Shown here piece after piece: positions 1 to 5,040 of a stretch of DNA of 5,040 nt (position 1 is the first letter of the stretch; every line of letters starts with the position of its first letter). Source of the DNA: Dethiobacter sp. (GTDB lineage Bacteria > Bacillota > Dethiobacteria > DTU022); assembly GCA_018333405.1 (NCBI GenBank), contig JAGXSR010000065.1, positions 1-5,040 on the forward strand, given 5' to 3'. The notes under the pieces were generated by a model. It made no database searches. It was not told the DNA's origin and was given only the letters and a program-made list of their open reading frames with translations. A program made the position numbers and the translations under genes.

Positions 1-1
1 T

Positions 2-151
2 CCCGGTGGCGCCGATACCTTTTGCCCCCGCTGCGGCCGGCTCCTGATACGCCGCCACCGCTATGAAACTTCTATCAGCGGCCTGGACGGTTCTTTCTGT
101 CACACCTGCCGCTTTAAGGTCCGTATTGTTCTCCCGCCGGAAGTAAACTAG
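2..151 (+). CDS. amrS: AmmeMemoRadiSam-type radical SAM enzyme, C-terminal end only (partial)
   Basis: The frame is open from the window edge to a TAG at 149-151, giving 49 residues; the N-terminus and the radical SAM core lie outside. The fragment reads T-F-C-P-R-C-G-R-L-L-I-R-R near residues 6-18, then L-D-G-S-F-C-H-T-C at 28-36. These are two CxxC knuckles around a 'GxLLIxR ... DGxC' pattern. From family knowledge, this is the zinc-ribbon-like tail of the PflA-like radical SAM proteins called AmmeMemoRadiSam system radical SAM enzyme (AmrS), where the ending is typically CPxCG-LLIxR-(x)n-DGxCxxCG. Here the second knuckle has Arg after the last Cys instead of the usual Gly, and the protein continues about 13 residues beyond it. 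The substrate of these enzymes is not settled. The identification rests on the tail alone, so another zinc-ribbon protein is possible. Confidence 0.65.
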   Translation, partial: PGGADTFCPRCGRLLIRRHRYETSISGLDGSFCHTCRFKVRIVLPPEVN

Positions 152-160
152 AATGAATCA

Positions 161-190
161 TTGGCAAGTTCTTTATACTATCTGTAGAAT
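161..190 (+). promoter_or_regulatory. Putative sigma-A promoter for cdaA-cdaR
   Basis: TTGGCA at 161-166 (5 of 6 to the -35 consensus) and TAGAAT at 185-190 (5 of 6 to the -10) are separated by 18 bases. A start of transcription near 197 would give a leader of about 120 bases before the cdaA GTG. It is the best match in the 168-base gap; a weaker alternative (TTGCGA at 241, TATTAA at 265, 18-base spacer) matches only 4 of 6 in each box. The call rests on sequence only. Confidence 0.45.
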
Positions 191-233
191 CTCTCATCCC
201 GCGGATTTGCCGGCGCCATTATCCTGTTCTTTG

Positions 234-265
234 AAGGTATTTGCGAAAATAAAAGCGAATATCTT
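234..265 (+). other. Predicted stem-loop in the cdaA leader
   Basis: Bases 234-244 (AAGGTATTTGC) can pair with 255-265 (GCGAATATCTT) over 11 contiguous positions, two of them G-U wobbles (237/262 and 242/257). The loop is A-rich, 10 bases, at 245-254. No T-run follows on either strand, so it does not look like an intrinsic terminator. It ends about 35 bases before the cdaA Shine-Dalgarno. It could be a regulatory or mRNA-stabilising hairpin, or chance pairing in AT-rich DNA. It matches no riboswitch that I recognise. Confidence 0.35.
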
Positions 266-319
266 ATTAAATCGGCGGTTACTTGATTAAAGATCTGTAA
301 AAGAGGGGTCAACGGCCAC

Positions 320-1156
320 GTGGGTATCTGGGAGACTATCACTGCGGCCCTTGCGCAGCTGAATATTAACTGGTGGCGCGACAGTATAGATATACTGATT
401 GTGGCCTACCTGTTCTACCGCCTTATATTGGTCATCCGCGGCACACGCGCCGAACAGCTGGTAAAGGGACTGTTTTTATTGTTGCTGGCGATGATCGCCA
501 GCTACCAGCTGCAGCTAAATACGCTAAATTGGCTGCTCCGCCAGATGACATTGGGGTTAGCCATCGCTGTGCCCATAGTTTTTCAGCCCGAACTTCGCCG
601 GGCCCTGGAGCAGTTGGGCCGCGGCAAACTATTTCAGCGCACCTACTGGAATTGGAACCCCCAGGAGTTTGATCATCTCTTAAGCGAACTGCACAAGGCT
701 ATTCCTGTGCTGGTAAAAAAGCGAATCGGCGCGCTGATCGTTATCGAACGGGAAACAGGACTGAAAGATTGGGTTAAAACCGGCGTCCTGGTTGAAGGGA
801 TCATCTCGGCGGAGCTTTTAATTAACATTTTTTTTCCGCGCAGCCCCCTGCACGATGGCGCGGTGATTATCCGGGGCAACCAGATCGTTGCCGCCGGCTG
901 TTTTTTGCCGTTGACGGATGACCCGTACTTAAGCAAAGAACTGGGAACAAGACATCGGGCCGGTATCGGTCTGTCTGAGCATTCCGATGCGGTAGCGATA
1001 ATTGTATCCGAAGAAACCGGGGTGATTTCCGTCGCCCATAACGGGATTTTAACCCGCTACCTGGATGATAAAAAACTGCGCTCCATCCTGATCGATTTAT
1101 GCGCTCCTCCCCGGAGCGAGGGTCTCAACATCTGGCGGTGGAGGAATAGCAAATAG
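320..1156 (+). CDS. cdaA: Diadenylate cyclase CdaA (membrane-bound c-di-AMP synthase)
   Basis: CdaA condenses two ATP into cyclic di-AMP, the second messenger that controls potassium and osmolyte uptake and cell-wall homeostasis in Gram-positive bacteria. The 278 residues match the family's usual length (about 270-280). Three hydrophobic segments near residues 22-40, 49-62 and 69-88 form the membrane anchor. The DAC domain follows from about residue 100. It contains IGALIVIERETGL (136-148), the catalytic DGA motif (179-181, in SPLHDGAVIIRG) and the ATP-binding RHR motif (211-213, in GTRHRAG), so the enzyme should be active. The start is a GTG at 320 with AGAGGGG at 302-308. The frame is closed by a TGA at 284-286 and has no other plausible start between. 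The two-base gap to cdaR indicates one transcript, and CdaR is its known partner. An older name for this type is ybbP or dacA. Confidence 0.97.
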   Translation: MGIWETITAALAQLNINWWRDSIDILIVAYLFYRLILVIRGTRAEQLVKGLFLLLLAMIASYQLQLNTLNWLLRQMTLGLAIAVPIVFQPELRRALEQLGRGKLFQRTYWNWNPQEFDHLLSELHKAIPVLVKKRIGALIVIERETGLKDWVKTGVLVEGIISAELLINIFFPRSPLHDGAVIIRGNQIVAAGCFLPLTDDPYLSKELGTRHRAGIGLSEHSDAVAIIVSEETGVISVAHNGILTRYLDDKKLRSILIDLCAPPRSEGLNIWRWRNSK

Positions 1157-1158
1157 CA

Positions 1159-1836
1159 ATGGAAAAATTTATGCGCAGCAATCTGTTCGCCTGGATTTTG
1201 GCCTTGTTTTTGGCTCTAGCTATGTGGCTGTTTGTGATGGCTGACAATATTACCCGCACTACGCCTGCGCGCAAGCAGTACCGGGAGATACCTCTGACTG
1301 TGGAAAATTTGGCCGACGGCCTGATGATCATGGAGATGCCCGCAACGGTCTCAGTAACGCTGGAGGGGCTGTCCGAGGATTTTGACGGGTTGTCCGGCGC
1401 GGAACTGGAGGCATATATTGACGCGGCAGGCACAGGGCCGGGCGCCCACCTGATGAGGGTCAGGGGCACACCGCCCCACGGCTTGAGGCTGGTCTATTTC
1501 TCTCCGGAGCAGGTGAGCATTACCATTGAGCAGATCGACTCCGCCGTATTCCAGCTGTTTGTGGAATTTTTCGGCCAACCGGCGGAAGGCTGGACCCGGA
1601 GAACTTTTTCCATGGACCCGATGCAAATCAGGGCGGAAGCGCCCCGTTCAGTTTTTGAACAGATCCACCGTGTTGTCTTAAGGGTTGATCAGAACGGTAT
1701 GCGCGATCAATACCGCCAGGACCTTACACCAATGGCCGTGGACAGGCAAGGAGCAGAGGTGGCGGGCGTAACGCTGATTCCGGAAAGGATCGCTGTTTCC
1801 ATAACCCTGGTTCAGGTTGAAGAGGATGCGCCGTAA
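1159..1836 (+). CDS. cdaR: CdaR-like YbbR-domain protein, short two-repeat form
   Basis: CdaR is the membrane-anchored partner that modulates CdaA activity; it exposes YbbR domains on the outer face of the membrane. Here one hydrophobic signal-anchor lies at residues 9-27, followed by two YbbR-like repeats. The first is at about 43-124 (REIPLTVENLADGL, then PATVSVTLEG, then SPEQVSITIEQ). The second is at about 129-217 (FQLFVEFFGQPAEGW, then PERIAVSITLVQV). The protein has 225 residues, while the Bacillus protein is roughly twice as long with more repeats, so this is a reduced version. The frame is intact and ends in a short acidic tail (EEDAP), so there is no sign of a frameshift. The ATG at 1159 follows the cdaA stop by two bases. 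A GGAGGA at 1140-1145 inside the cdaA end is its probable ribosome site (13-base spacing, rather long). The Met at codon 5 is an alternative start without its own site. Confidence 0.88.
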   Translation: MEKFMRSNLFAWILALFLALAMWLFVMADNITRTTPARKQYREIPLTVENLADGLMIMEMPATVSVTLEGLSEDFDGLSGAELEAYIDAAGTGPGAHLMRVRGTPPHGLRLVYFSPEQVSITIEQIDSAVFQLFVEFFGQPAEGWTRRTFSMDPMQIRAEAPRSVFEQIHRVVLRVDQNGMRDQYRQDLTPMAVDRQGAEVAGVTLIPERIAVSITLVQVEEDAP

Positions 1837-1882
1837 AATAAAAATCTCTCTCCCCTGAGCTTTGTTAATGCAAGCGCTCAAA

Positions 1883-1901
1883 CCGCTACAGCTTGTAGCG
1901 G
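1883..1901 (-). terminator. Hairpin across the copA stop codon, possible weak terminator
   Basis: CCGCTACA (1883-1890) and TGTAGCGG (1894-1901) form a perfect 8-bp stem with a 3-base loop. The copA TAG (1886-1888) lies inside the stem. Read on the copA strand the stem is followed by TTTGAG, a very short T-run; read on the cdaR strand it is followed by CGCAGG, with none. It sits in or next to the 49-base convergent gap, so it may help end transcription from either side, but it is not a canonical intrinsic terminator. Confidence 0.4.
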
Positions 1902-4084
1902 CGCAGGCGCAATGAATTAAGCAGAACAGAGACGGAAGACATGGCCATAGCCAGGGCGGCGATTTCCGGCCGTAGCTGCCCGGATGCGGCAATAGGTATG
2001 GCCAGCACGTTATAACTGAAAGCCCAGCCCAGGTTTTGCCGGATGATGGCAAACGTATTTTGGGCCAGGCTAAATAACGTCACAATCGAAGAAAGGTTGC
2101 CGCGAATCAGCGTAACATCCGCTGCTTCAATGGCGATGTCGGTCCCGGTGCCTATGGCGATGCCGACATTGGCTTGCGCCAGCGCCGGGGCATCATTGAT
2201 CCCGTCGCCGACCATCGCCACCGTCAGCCCTTCCGCCTGCAATTTGCGCACCTCCGCCTCTTTCTGATCCGGCAGTACCTGCGCCAGAACCCGGCTGATG
2301 CCAACCTGGCGGGCGATGTAGCCGGCTGTGCGTTCATTGTCGCCGGTCAGCATAACCGTAACTCTGCCTGCGGCGCTTAACGCGGCAATGGCTCGCGCAC
2401 TATCTTCTTTTACGACATCAGCGACGGCGATAATCCCGACCAGATTCCCGTCTACAGCAGCCAGCATCGCTGTTTTCCCTTCGCTCTCCAAAGCGGAAAG
2501 CGCCTCTTCGGCAAAAGCAGAATCAATCCCGTGCTCAAGCATCAGTTTTCTGTTGCCGAGTAAAAGCGATCGGCCCCCAACTTTGGCCTGAATGCCTTGT
2601 CCGGGGATCGCCGCAAATTCTGCTGTTTTCTGTAGCTCCAAACCCTTGGCTGCTGCCGCCCTGACTACGGCCTGCCCCAGCGGATGTTCAGATCCTGCTT
2701 CAGCGCCGGCCGAAAGTTGCAACAGCGCCTCTTCGCTTAAATCACTGAACAGCACTATCTCGGTCAGGGTCGGCTCGCCCTTGGTAATAGTGCCGGTCTT
2801 ATCAAAAATTATGGTGTTCACAGCGAGCAGCGTCTGCAAACTCTCGGCGTCTTTGACCAGGATGCCGTTTTCCGCGCCCAGGCCGGTACTCACCATAATC
2901 GCTGTCGGTGTAGCCATGCCTAAAGCGCAGGGGCAGGCGATCACCAGGACGGCTACGGCCGAAAAAACTGCCCGCTCTAACGCGCCATGACCTCCATAAA
3001 GCAGCCAACCGGCAAAAGTTACCGCCGCAATCAACAGGACTGCCGGCACAAAATAGCCGGTCACCCGATCGGCCAGCACCTGAATCGGCGCCTTGGAGCC
3101 CTGCGCCTCCTCCACCATGCGAATTATTTGCGCCAGAAAAGTATCTTTCCCCACCCGGGTAGCTCTAAATGTGATCAAGCCATACTTGTTGATCGTGGCG
3201 CCGGTTACCGGGTCGCCCGCAGTTTTTTCCACCGGCATACTTTCTCCGCTGACCATTGATTCGTCAATGCTGGTATCTCCTTCCACAATCTCTCCATCCA
3301 CCGGGATTTTTTCACCGGGGCGGACAACGAGCAGATCGCCGACCCGGACCTGCTCCACCGGAATCTCCACTTCCCGGCCGTCCTGTAAAACGGTAGCCGT
3401 TTTAGCCCCGAGCTGCAACAGCTTCCTTATGGCGCTGCTTGTTTTGCTTTTGGCGATAGCCTCCAGATAGCGCCCAAGCAGGTGAAAAGCCATGATCATG
3501 CCGGAAATACCCATAAAAGAAACGGTATGCGGTCGGAAAAAGGCCACCATTCCCCAGGCATAAGCCGCCAGCGTGCCAATGGAAATTAAAACATCCATGT
3601 TGGCGCTGCCGTGCCTGACCGAGCGCCAGGCGCCGCGGTGCGTAGGCAGACCCGCGATAAACACGATCGGTGTAGCCGCCAGTAACATCAACCAGTTGTG
3701 AGCGGGGAGATGCAAATTGAGGCCGTACTCCAGGATCATCACCAGCTCCGTCAGAAAAGTCACCGCCAGGGCGATAATAACCACCCGTTTTCGGGCCGTC
3801 AGCTCTGCGCGCTCACGTGCCTCACGGCTATCGATCTGCGGCTGACCGGCAGTTGCCGGCTCAACGATGCTGTAGCCCAGGTCGGTAATCAGCTCGCGGA
3901 ATCTATCCGGCCCGGTTATTTTCGGATCGTAAGTTACGGTCACCTTTTCAGCGGCAAAGTTGACCACCGCTTCCCGGACCCCTGCCGTTTTCTGCAGAGA
4001 TTTTTCGATGCTTGCCGCACAGGCGGCGCAGCTCATGCCGCCGACGGCAAACGTTTCTTTGCTCAATATTTCCGGCTTACTCAA
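1886..4084 (-). CDS. copA: Copper-exporting P1B-1-type ATPase CopA
   Basis: CopA pumps Cu(I) out of the cytoplasm using ATP. From the TTG at 4084 it has 732 residues, normal for a form with one N-terminal metal-binding domain. That HMA domain is at about 11-74, with GMSCAAC (Cys19, Cys22). The eight expected membrane segments are near 100-119, 130-147, 163-182, 188-207, 341-362, 370-401, 676-697 and 702-723. Actuator loop SGES is at 279-282. The membrane metal site CPC is at 384-386. Phosphorylation motif DKTGT is at 428-432 (Asp428). The nucleotide-binding SEHPLG has its HP at 467-468, TGD is at 580-582 and GDGINDAPAL at 626-635. TM7 has YN (691-692) and TM8 has MxxSS (Met713, Ser716, Ser717), the Cu(I)-specific pattern. 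The frame extends to a GTG at 4111, but GGAGGTG at 4091-4097 lies 6 bases before the TTG, so the shorter start is preferred. No csoR or copZ lies beside it. Confidence 0.96.
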   Translation of the reverse strand: MSKPEILSKETFAVGGMSCAACAASIEKSLQKTAGVREAVVNFAAEKVTVTYDPKITGPDRFRELITDLGYSIVEPATAGQPQIDSREARERAELTARKRVVIIALAVTFLTELVMILEYGLNLHLPAHNWLMLLAATPIVFIAGLPTHRGAWRSVRHGSANMDVLISIGTLAAYAWGMVAFFRPHTVSFMGISGMIMAFHLLGRYLEAIAKSKTSSAIRKLLQLGAKTATVLQDGREVEIPVEQVRVGDLLVVRPGEKIPVDGEIVEGDTSIDESMVSGESMPVEKTAGDPVTGATINKYGLITFRATRVGKDTFLAQIIRMVEEAQGSKAPIQVLADRVTGYFVPAVLLIAAVTFAGWLLYGGHGALERAVFSAVAVLVIACPCALGMATPTAIMVSTGLGAENGILVKDAESLQTLLAVNTIIFDKTGTITKGEPTLTEIVLFSDLSEEALLQLSAGAEAGSEHPLGQAVVRAAAAKGLELQKTAEFAAIPGQGIQAKVGGRSLLLGNRKLMLEHGIDSAFAEEALSALESEGKTAMLAAVDGNLVGIIAVADVVKEDSARAIAALSAAGRVTVMLTGDNERTAGYIARQVGISRVLAQVLPDQKEAEVRKLQAEGLTVAMVGDGINDAPALAQANVGIAIGTGTDIAIEAADVTLIRGNLSSIVTLFSLAQNTFAIIRQNLGWAFSYNVLAIPIAASGQLRPEIAALAMAMSSVSVLLNSLRLRRYKL

Positions 4085-4087
4085 ACA

Positions 4088-4119
4088 GTCCACCTCCGTA
4101 TAAGTGTCCACCTGTATAA
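4088..4119 (-). repeat. Tandem imperfect direct repeat in the copA leader
   Basis: On the + strand, GTCCACCTCCGTATAA (4088-4103) is followed after two bases by GTCCACCTGTATAA (4106-4119). The copies are identical apart from a two-base CC insertion in the first. The start-proximal copy holds the copA Shine-Dalgarno. It could be a slippage duplication of the ribosome-site region or a pair of regulator half-sites. Confidence 0.7.
4091..4097 (-). promoter_or_regulatory. Shine-Dalgarno site that sets the copA start
   Basis: On the - strand this is GGAGGTG, an almost perfect ribosome site, six bases before the TTG at 4084-4082. It lies inside the longer frame that begins with the GTG at 4111, and that GTG has no comparable site upstream. 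This argues that translation begins at the TTG. Confidence 0.75.
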
Positions 4120-4169
4120 CTCTACGAATGAATAAATAAAAAACACTGCATCAGCCGGCGCCGGAAATT

Positions 4170-4610
4170 TTAATTAATAATAATTTCGCAGGCCATGTTT
4201 TCACCCGCGGCCGCCTGGTATAGTCGTTGGTCAAAAGTTAATACTAACAATTCGGGAAGTTCGGTTTGAAGGGTTTTCGCCGTCGCCAGATGCCACAGAT
4301 CTGCCCCTCGCAAAGGCAATTTCGAAGCTAATTTTCTCATTTCACTTTCAGCGGGACCAATTTTTAACCTTCTCCACGGTCCTGATTCCAAGGACTCCCG
4401 GGATGCCTCGACCAGCAGATCATCCGTCAGCCGTTCTCGTTTGATCCTGTATAAAACGGCATAAATTTCCGCCAGAGTCAGGCTGGAGAGTAGATGGAAA
4501 GCATCGTACCCGGCGTAGCGTAAAGCCAGTTCGCTGTAGCTGTCCTGCAACAGGGTGGAGAGCACCGCTGAACTGTCCCAGTAGATCACCGTTATAACCC
4601 TTGATTTCAC
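4170..4610 (-). CDS. PIN-domain RNase toxin, VapC-like (type II toxin-antitoxin)
   Basis: PIN-domain toxins are metal-dependent RNases that block translation when their antitoxin is lost. The 146 residues cover a full single PIN domain. It opens with V-I-Y-W-D-S-S-A (Asp12) and then has Glu48 in LTLAEIYAVLYR. LPLRGADLWHLATA (Asp104) and LTFDQRLYQAA (Asp127) follow. These four acidic residues are the expected metal-binding set, so it should be catalytically competent. The RNA target cannot be read from the sequence. The GTG start at 4610 overlaps the antitoxin stop as GTGA and has GGAGGA at 4620-4625, 9 bases upstream. A second GTG at codon 8 (4589) has AAGGG 8 bases upstream and would give M-I-Y-W-D, the commoner way for VapC proteins to begin; either may be used. 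It ends in an AT-rich stretch about 70 bases before the copA ribosome site, on the same strand. Confidence 0.9.
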   Translation of the reverse strand: MKSRVITVIYWDSSAVLSTLLQDSYSELALRYAGYDAFHLLSSLTLAEIYAVLYRIKRERLTDDLLVEASRESLESGPWRRLKIGPAESEMRKLASKLPLRGADLWHLATAKTLQTELPELLVLTFDQRLYQAAAGENMACEIIIN

Positions 4611-4891
4611 CTGCTGCGGTCCTCCTGCAATAACGTCTGGGCCTTTTCTCCGGGAAAAGGAAGGGGCGCCGGCATTTTTCGCGGATAACGATTTAGCGGC
4701 TCTATCCAGCCGGCATATTCCAGCTTGGCCAACCGCGCTTCCAGCGAAAGAGCTTCGTCAATAATAGGAGCTAACCTGGCCACTGGTTTACCCCTTTCCG
4801 TGAGGATTATTTCCGCGCCCTTCCTGACCTCATTTACCAGTCTGCTAAAATTCGCTTTGGCTTCCCGCAACCCGCAACTCGGTTTATGCAA
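4607..4891 (-). CDS. Phd/YefM-family antitoxin
   Basis: Phd/YefM antitoxins bind their own operator through the N-terminus and wrap the toxin with the C-terminus. With the TTG at 4891 the protein has 94 residues. The N-terminal fold is recognised in GLREAKANFSRLVNEV (about 7-22) and in ILTERGKPVARLAPI (about 29-43), the family's helix and strand signature. The remainder, rich in Leu, Pro and charged residues, is the likely toxin-binding tail. AAGGGG at 4900-4905 lies 8 bases before the TTG. A longer frame from a TTG at 4912 has no ribosome site and would start only about 12 bases from the predicted transcription start, so it is less likely. Its stop TGA overlaps the toxin GTG by four bases, which implies translational coupling. 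The pairing of a Phd-type antitoxin with a PIN toxin is common in bacteria. Confidence 0.9.
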   Translation of the reverse strand: MHKPSCGLREAKANFSRLVNEVRKGAEIILTERGKPVARLAPIIDEALSLEARLAKLEYAGWIEPLNRYPRKMPAPLPFPGEKAQTLLQEDRSR

Positions 4892-4899
4892 AATTATCG

Positions 4900-4905
4900 C
4901 CCCTT
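4900..4905 (-). promoter_or_regulatory. Shine-Dalgarno site that sets the antitoxin start
   Basis: AAGGGG on the - strand lies 8 bases before the TTG at 4891-4889 and downstream of the alternative TTG at 4912. This favours the shorter, 94-residue antitoxin. Confidence 0.6.
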
Positions 4906-4910
4906 TTTGC

Positions 4911-4946
4911 AACTACATGACTACAATTCTATTGTAGTTGGTGTAG
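4911..4946. promoter_or_regulatory. Nested palindrome over the -10 box, probable antitoxin operator
   Basis: ACTACAAT (4920-4927) and ATTGTAGT (4931-4938) form a perfect 8-bp inverted repeat with a 3-base centre. A second CTACA (4913-4917) and a second TGTAG (4942-4946) lie outside it, nearly symmetric about the same centre. Four half-sites in two nested pairs thus cover the -10 box and the transcription start. This is what is expected if the antitoxin, alone or with the toxin, represses its own promoter with two dimers; the binding itself is inferred. Confidence 0.7.
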
Positions 4947-4959
4947 CTACCGGTGTCAA
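4931..4959 (-). promoter_or_regulatory. Strong sigma-A promoter of the toxin-antitoxin operon
   Basis: Read on the - strand, TTGACA (4959-4954, perfect -35) is followed by a 17-base spacer and TACAAT (4936-4931, 5 of 6 to the -10). Transcription should begin near 4924, giving a leader of about 33 bases to the antitoxin TTG. This is the clearest promoter in the window. A strong promoter throttled by its own product is typical of type II toxin-antitoxin loci. Confidence 0.85.
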
Positions 4960-5001
4960 AAAATATTTTCCAGTTTAAAATGGTGCGTCTATCCGCCGCT
5001 G

Positions 5002-5028
5002 TCGATGTGATCAATATGCCAACATCGA
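5002..5028. repeat. Inverted repeat near the window end
   Basis: TCGATGT (5002-5008) and ACATCGA (5022-5028) are perfect 7-bp arms separated by 13 bases. No T-run follows on either strand. It lies upstream of the toxin-antitoxin promoter in a stretch with no identified gene. It could be a regulator site, part of an unseen element beyond the edge, or chance. Confidence 0.35.
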
Positions 5029-5040
5029 TTCAGGCGTCCC

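Noticed and set aside
241..270. Second possible cdaA promoter (TTGCGA, 18 bases, TATTAA)
   Set aside because: Both boxes match only 4 of 6 positions and overlap the stem-loop; the site at 161-190 is better.
673..936. Antisense frame of 87 codons within cdaA
   Set aside because: It lies wholly opposite the DAC domain, which is conserved and complete, and it has no recognisable domain or ribosome site of note.
1125..2052. Antisense frames of 91 to 124 codons opposite cdaR, plus one that runs from within copA in another frame
   Set aside because: They overlap cdaR or copA fully or nearly so; the frames lack domain signatures, while both annotated genes show family features.
4107..4116. TCCACCTGTA, one mismatch from the CopY cop-box core TACANNTGTA, upstream of copA
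   Set aside because: It is degenerate, stands alone and is part of the tandem leader duplication, and no CopY-type gene is visible; a single-mismatch 8-base specified core is weak evidence.
2043..4135. Several frames of 68 to 145 codons on the + strand and one on the - strand within copA
   Set aside because: They are shadows of copA: their sequences are rich in Ser, Ala, Pro or Arg with no recognisable fold, and copA is intact with all family motifs on the other strand or frame.
4140..4169. CCGGCGCCGG palindrome followed on the - strand by a TTTTTT run, as a terminator after the toxin gene
   Set aside because: The palindrome has no room for a normal loop and is separated from the T-run by 11 bases with no pairing partner, so it does not form a proper intrinsic terminator.

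Overview
The window looks like the chromosome of a Gram-positive bacterium of the Bacillota, most likely a clostridial lineage of the Peptococcaceae or Desulfotomaculia type. The signs are an adjacent cdaA-cdaR pair, frequent GTG and TTG starts behind strong purine-rich Shine-Dalgarno sites, a composition that looks moderately GC-rich by eye, and an AmrS-type radical-SAM tail upstream. The taxonomic call is inference. No mobile element, CRISPR array, rRNA or tRNA was seen.

Left part, + strand. The last 49 codons of an AmmeMemoRadiSam-type radical SAM enzyme end at 151. A 168-base gap follows, holding a plausible sigma-A promoter and an 11-bp stem-loop. Then comes cdaA (membrane diadenylate cyclase, makes c-di-AMP), with cdaR starting 2 bases after it. 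CdaR is the membrane-anchored YbbR-domain regulator of CdaA and is short here, with two YbbR repeats. glmM, the usual third member of this cluster, does not follow. Instead the pair runs head-on into a gene on the opposite strand.

Middle, - strand. A complete Cu(I)-exporting P1B-1 ATPase (copA) has one N-terminal heavy-metal-binding domain and all the expected catalytic and transport motifs. Its best start is a TTG behind a GGAGGTG, not the longer GTG frame. A 14/16-bp tandem duplication lies in its leader. A compact hairpin covers its stop codon in the 49-base convergent gap with cdaR.

Right part, - strand. A type II toxin-antitoxin pair lies upstream of copA and points toward it: a Phd/YefM-like antitoxin followed, with a 4-base GTGA overlap, by a PIN-domain (VapC-like) RNase toxin. 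Its promoter is very clear (TTGACA, 17 bases, TACAAT). A nested palindrome of CTACA/TGTAG half-sites lies over the -10 box, as expected of an autoregulated antitoxin operator. The last 80 or so bases hold no gene that can be identified.

Functionally there are three independent units: c-di-AMP synthesis, copper export, and a toxin-antitoxin module that may read through into copA. All protein families here are known. The points of interest are in the architecture and regulatory DNA, not in a new system.
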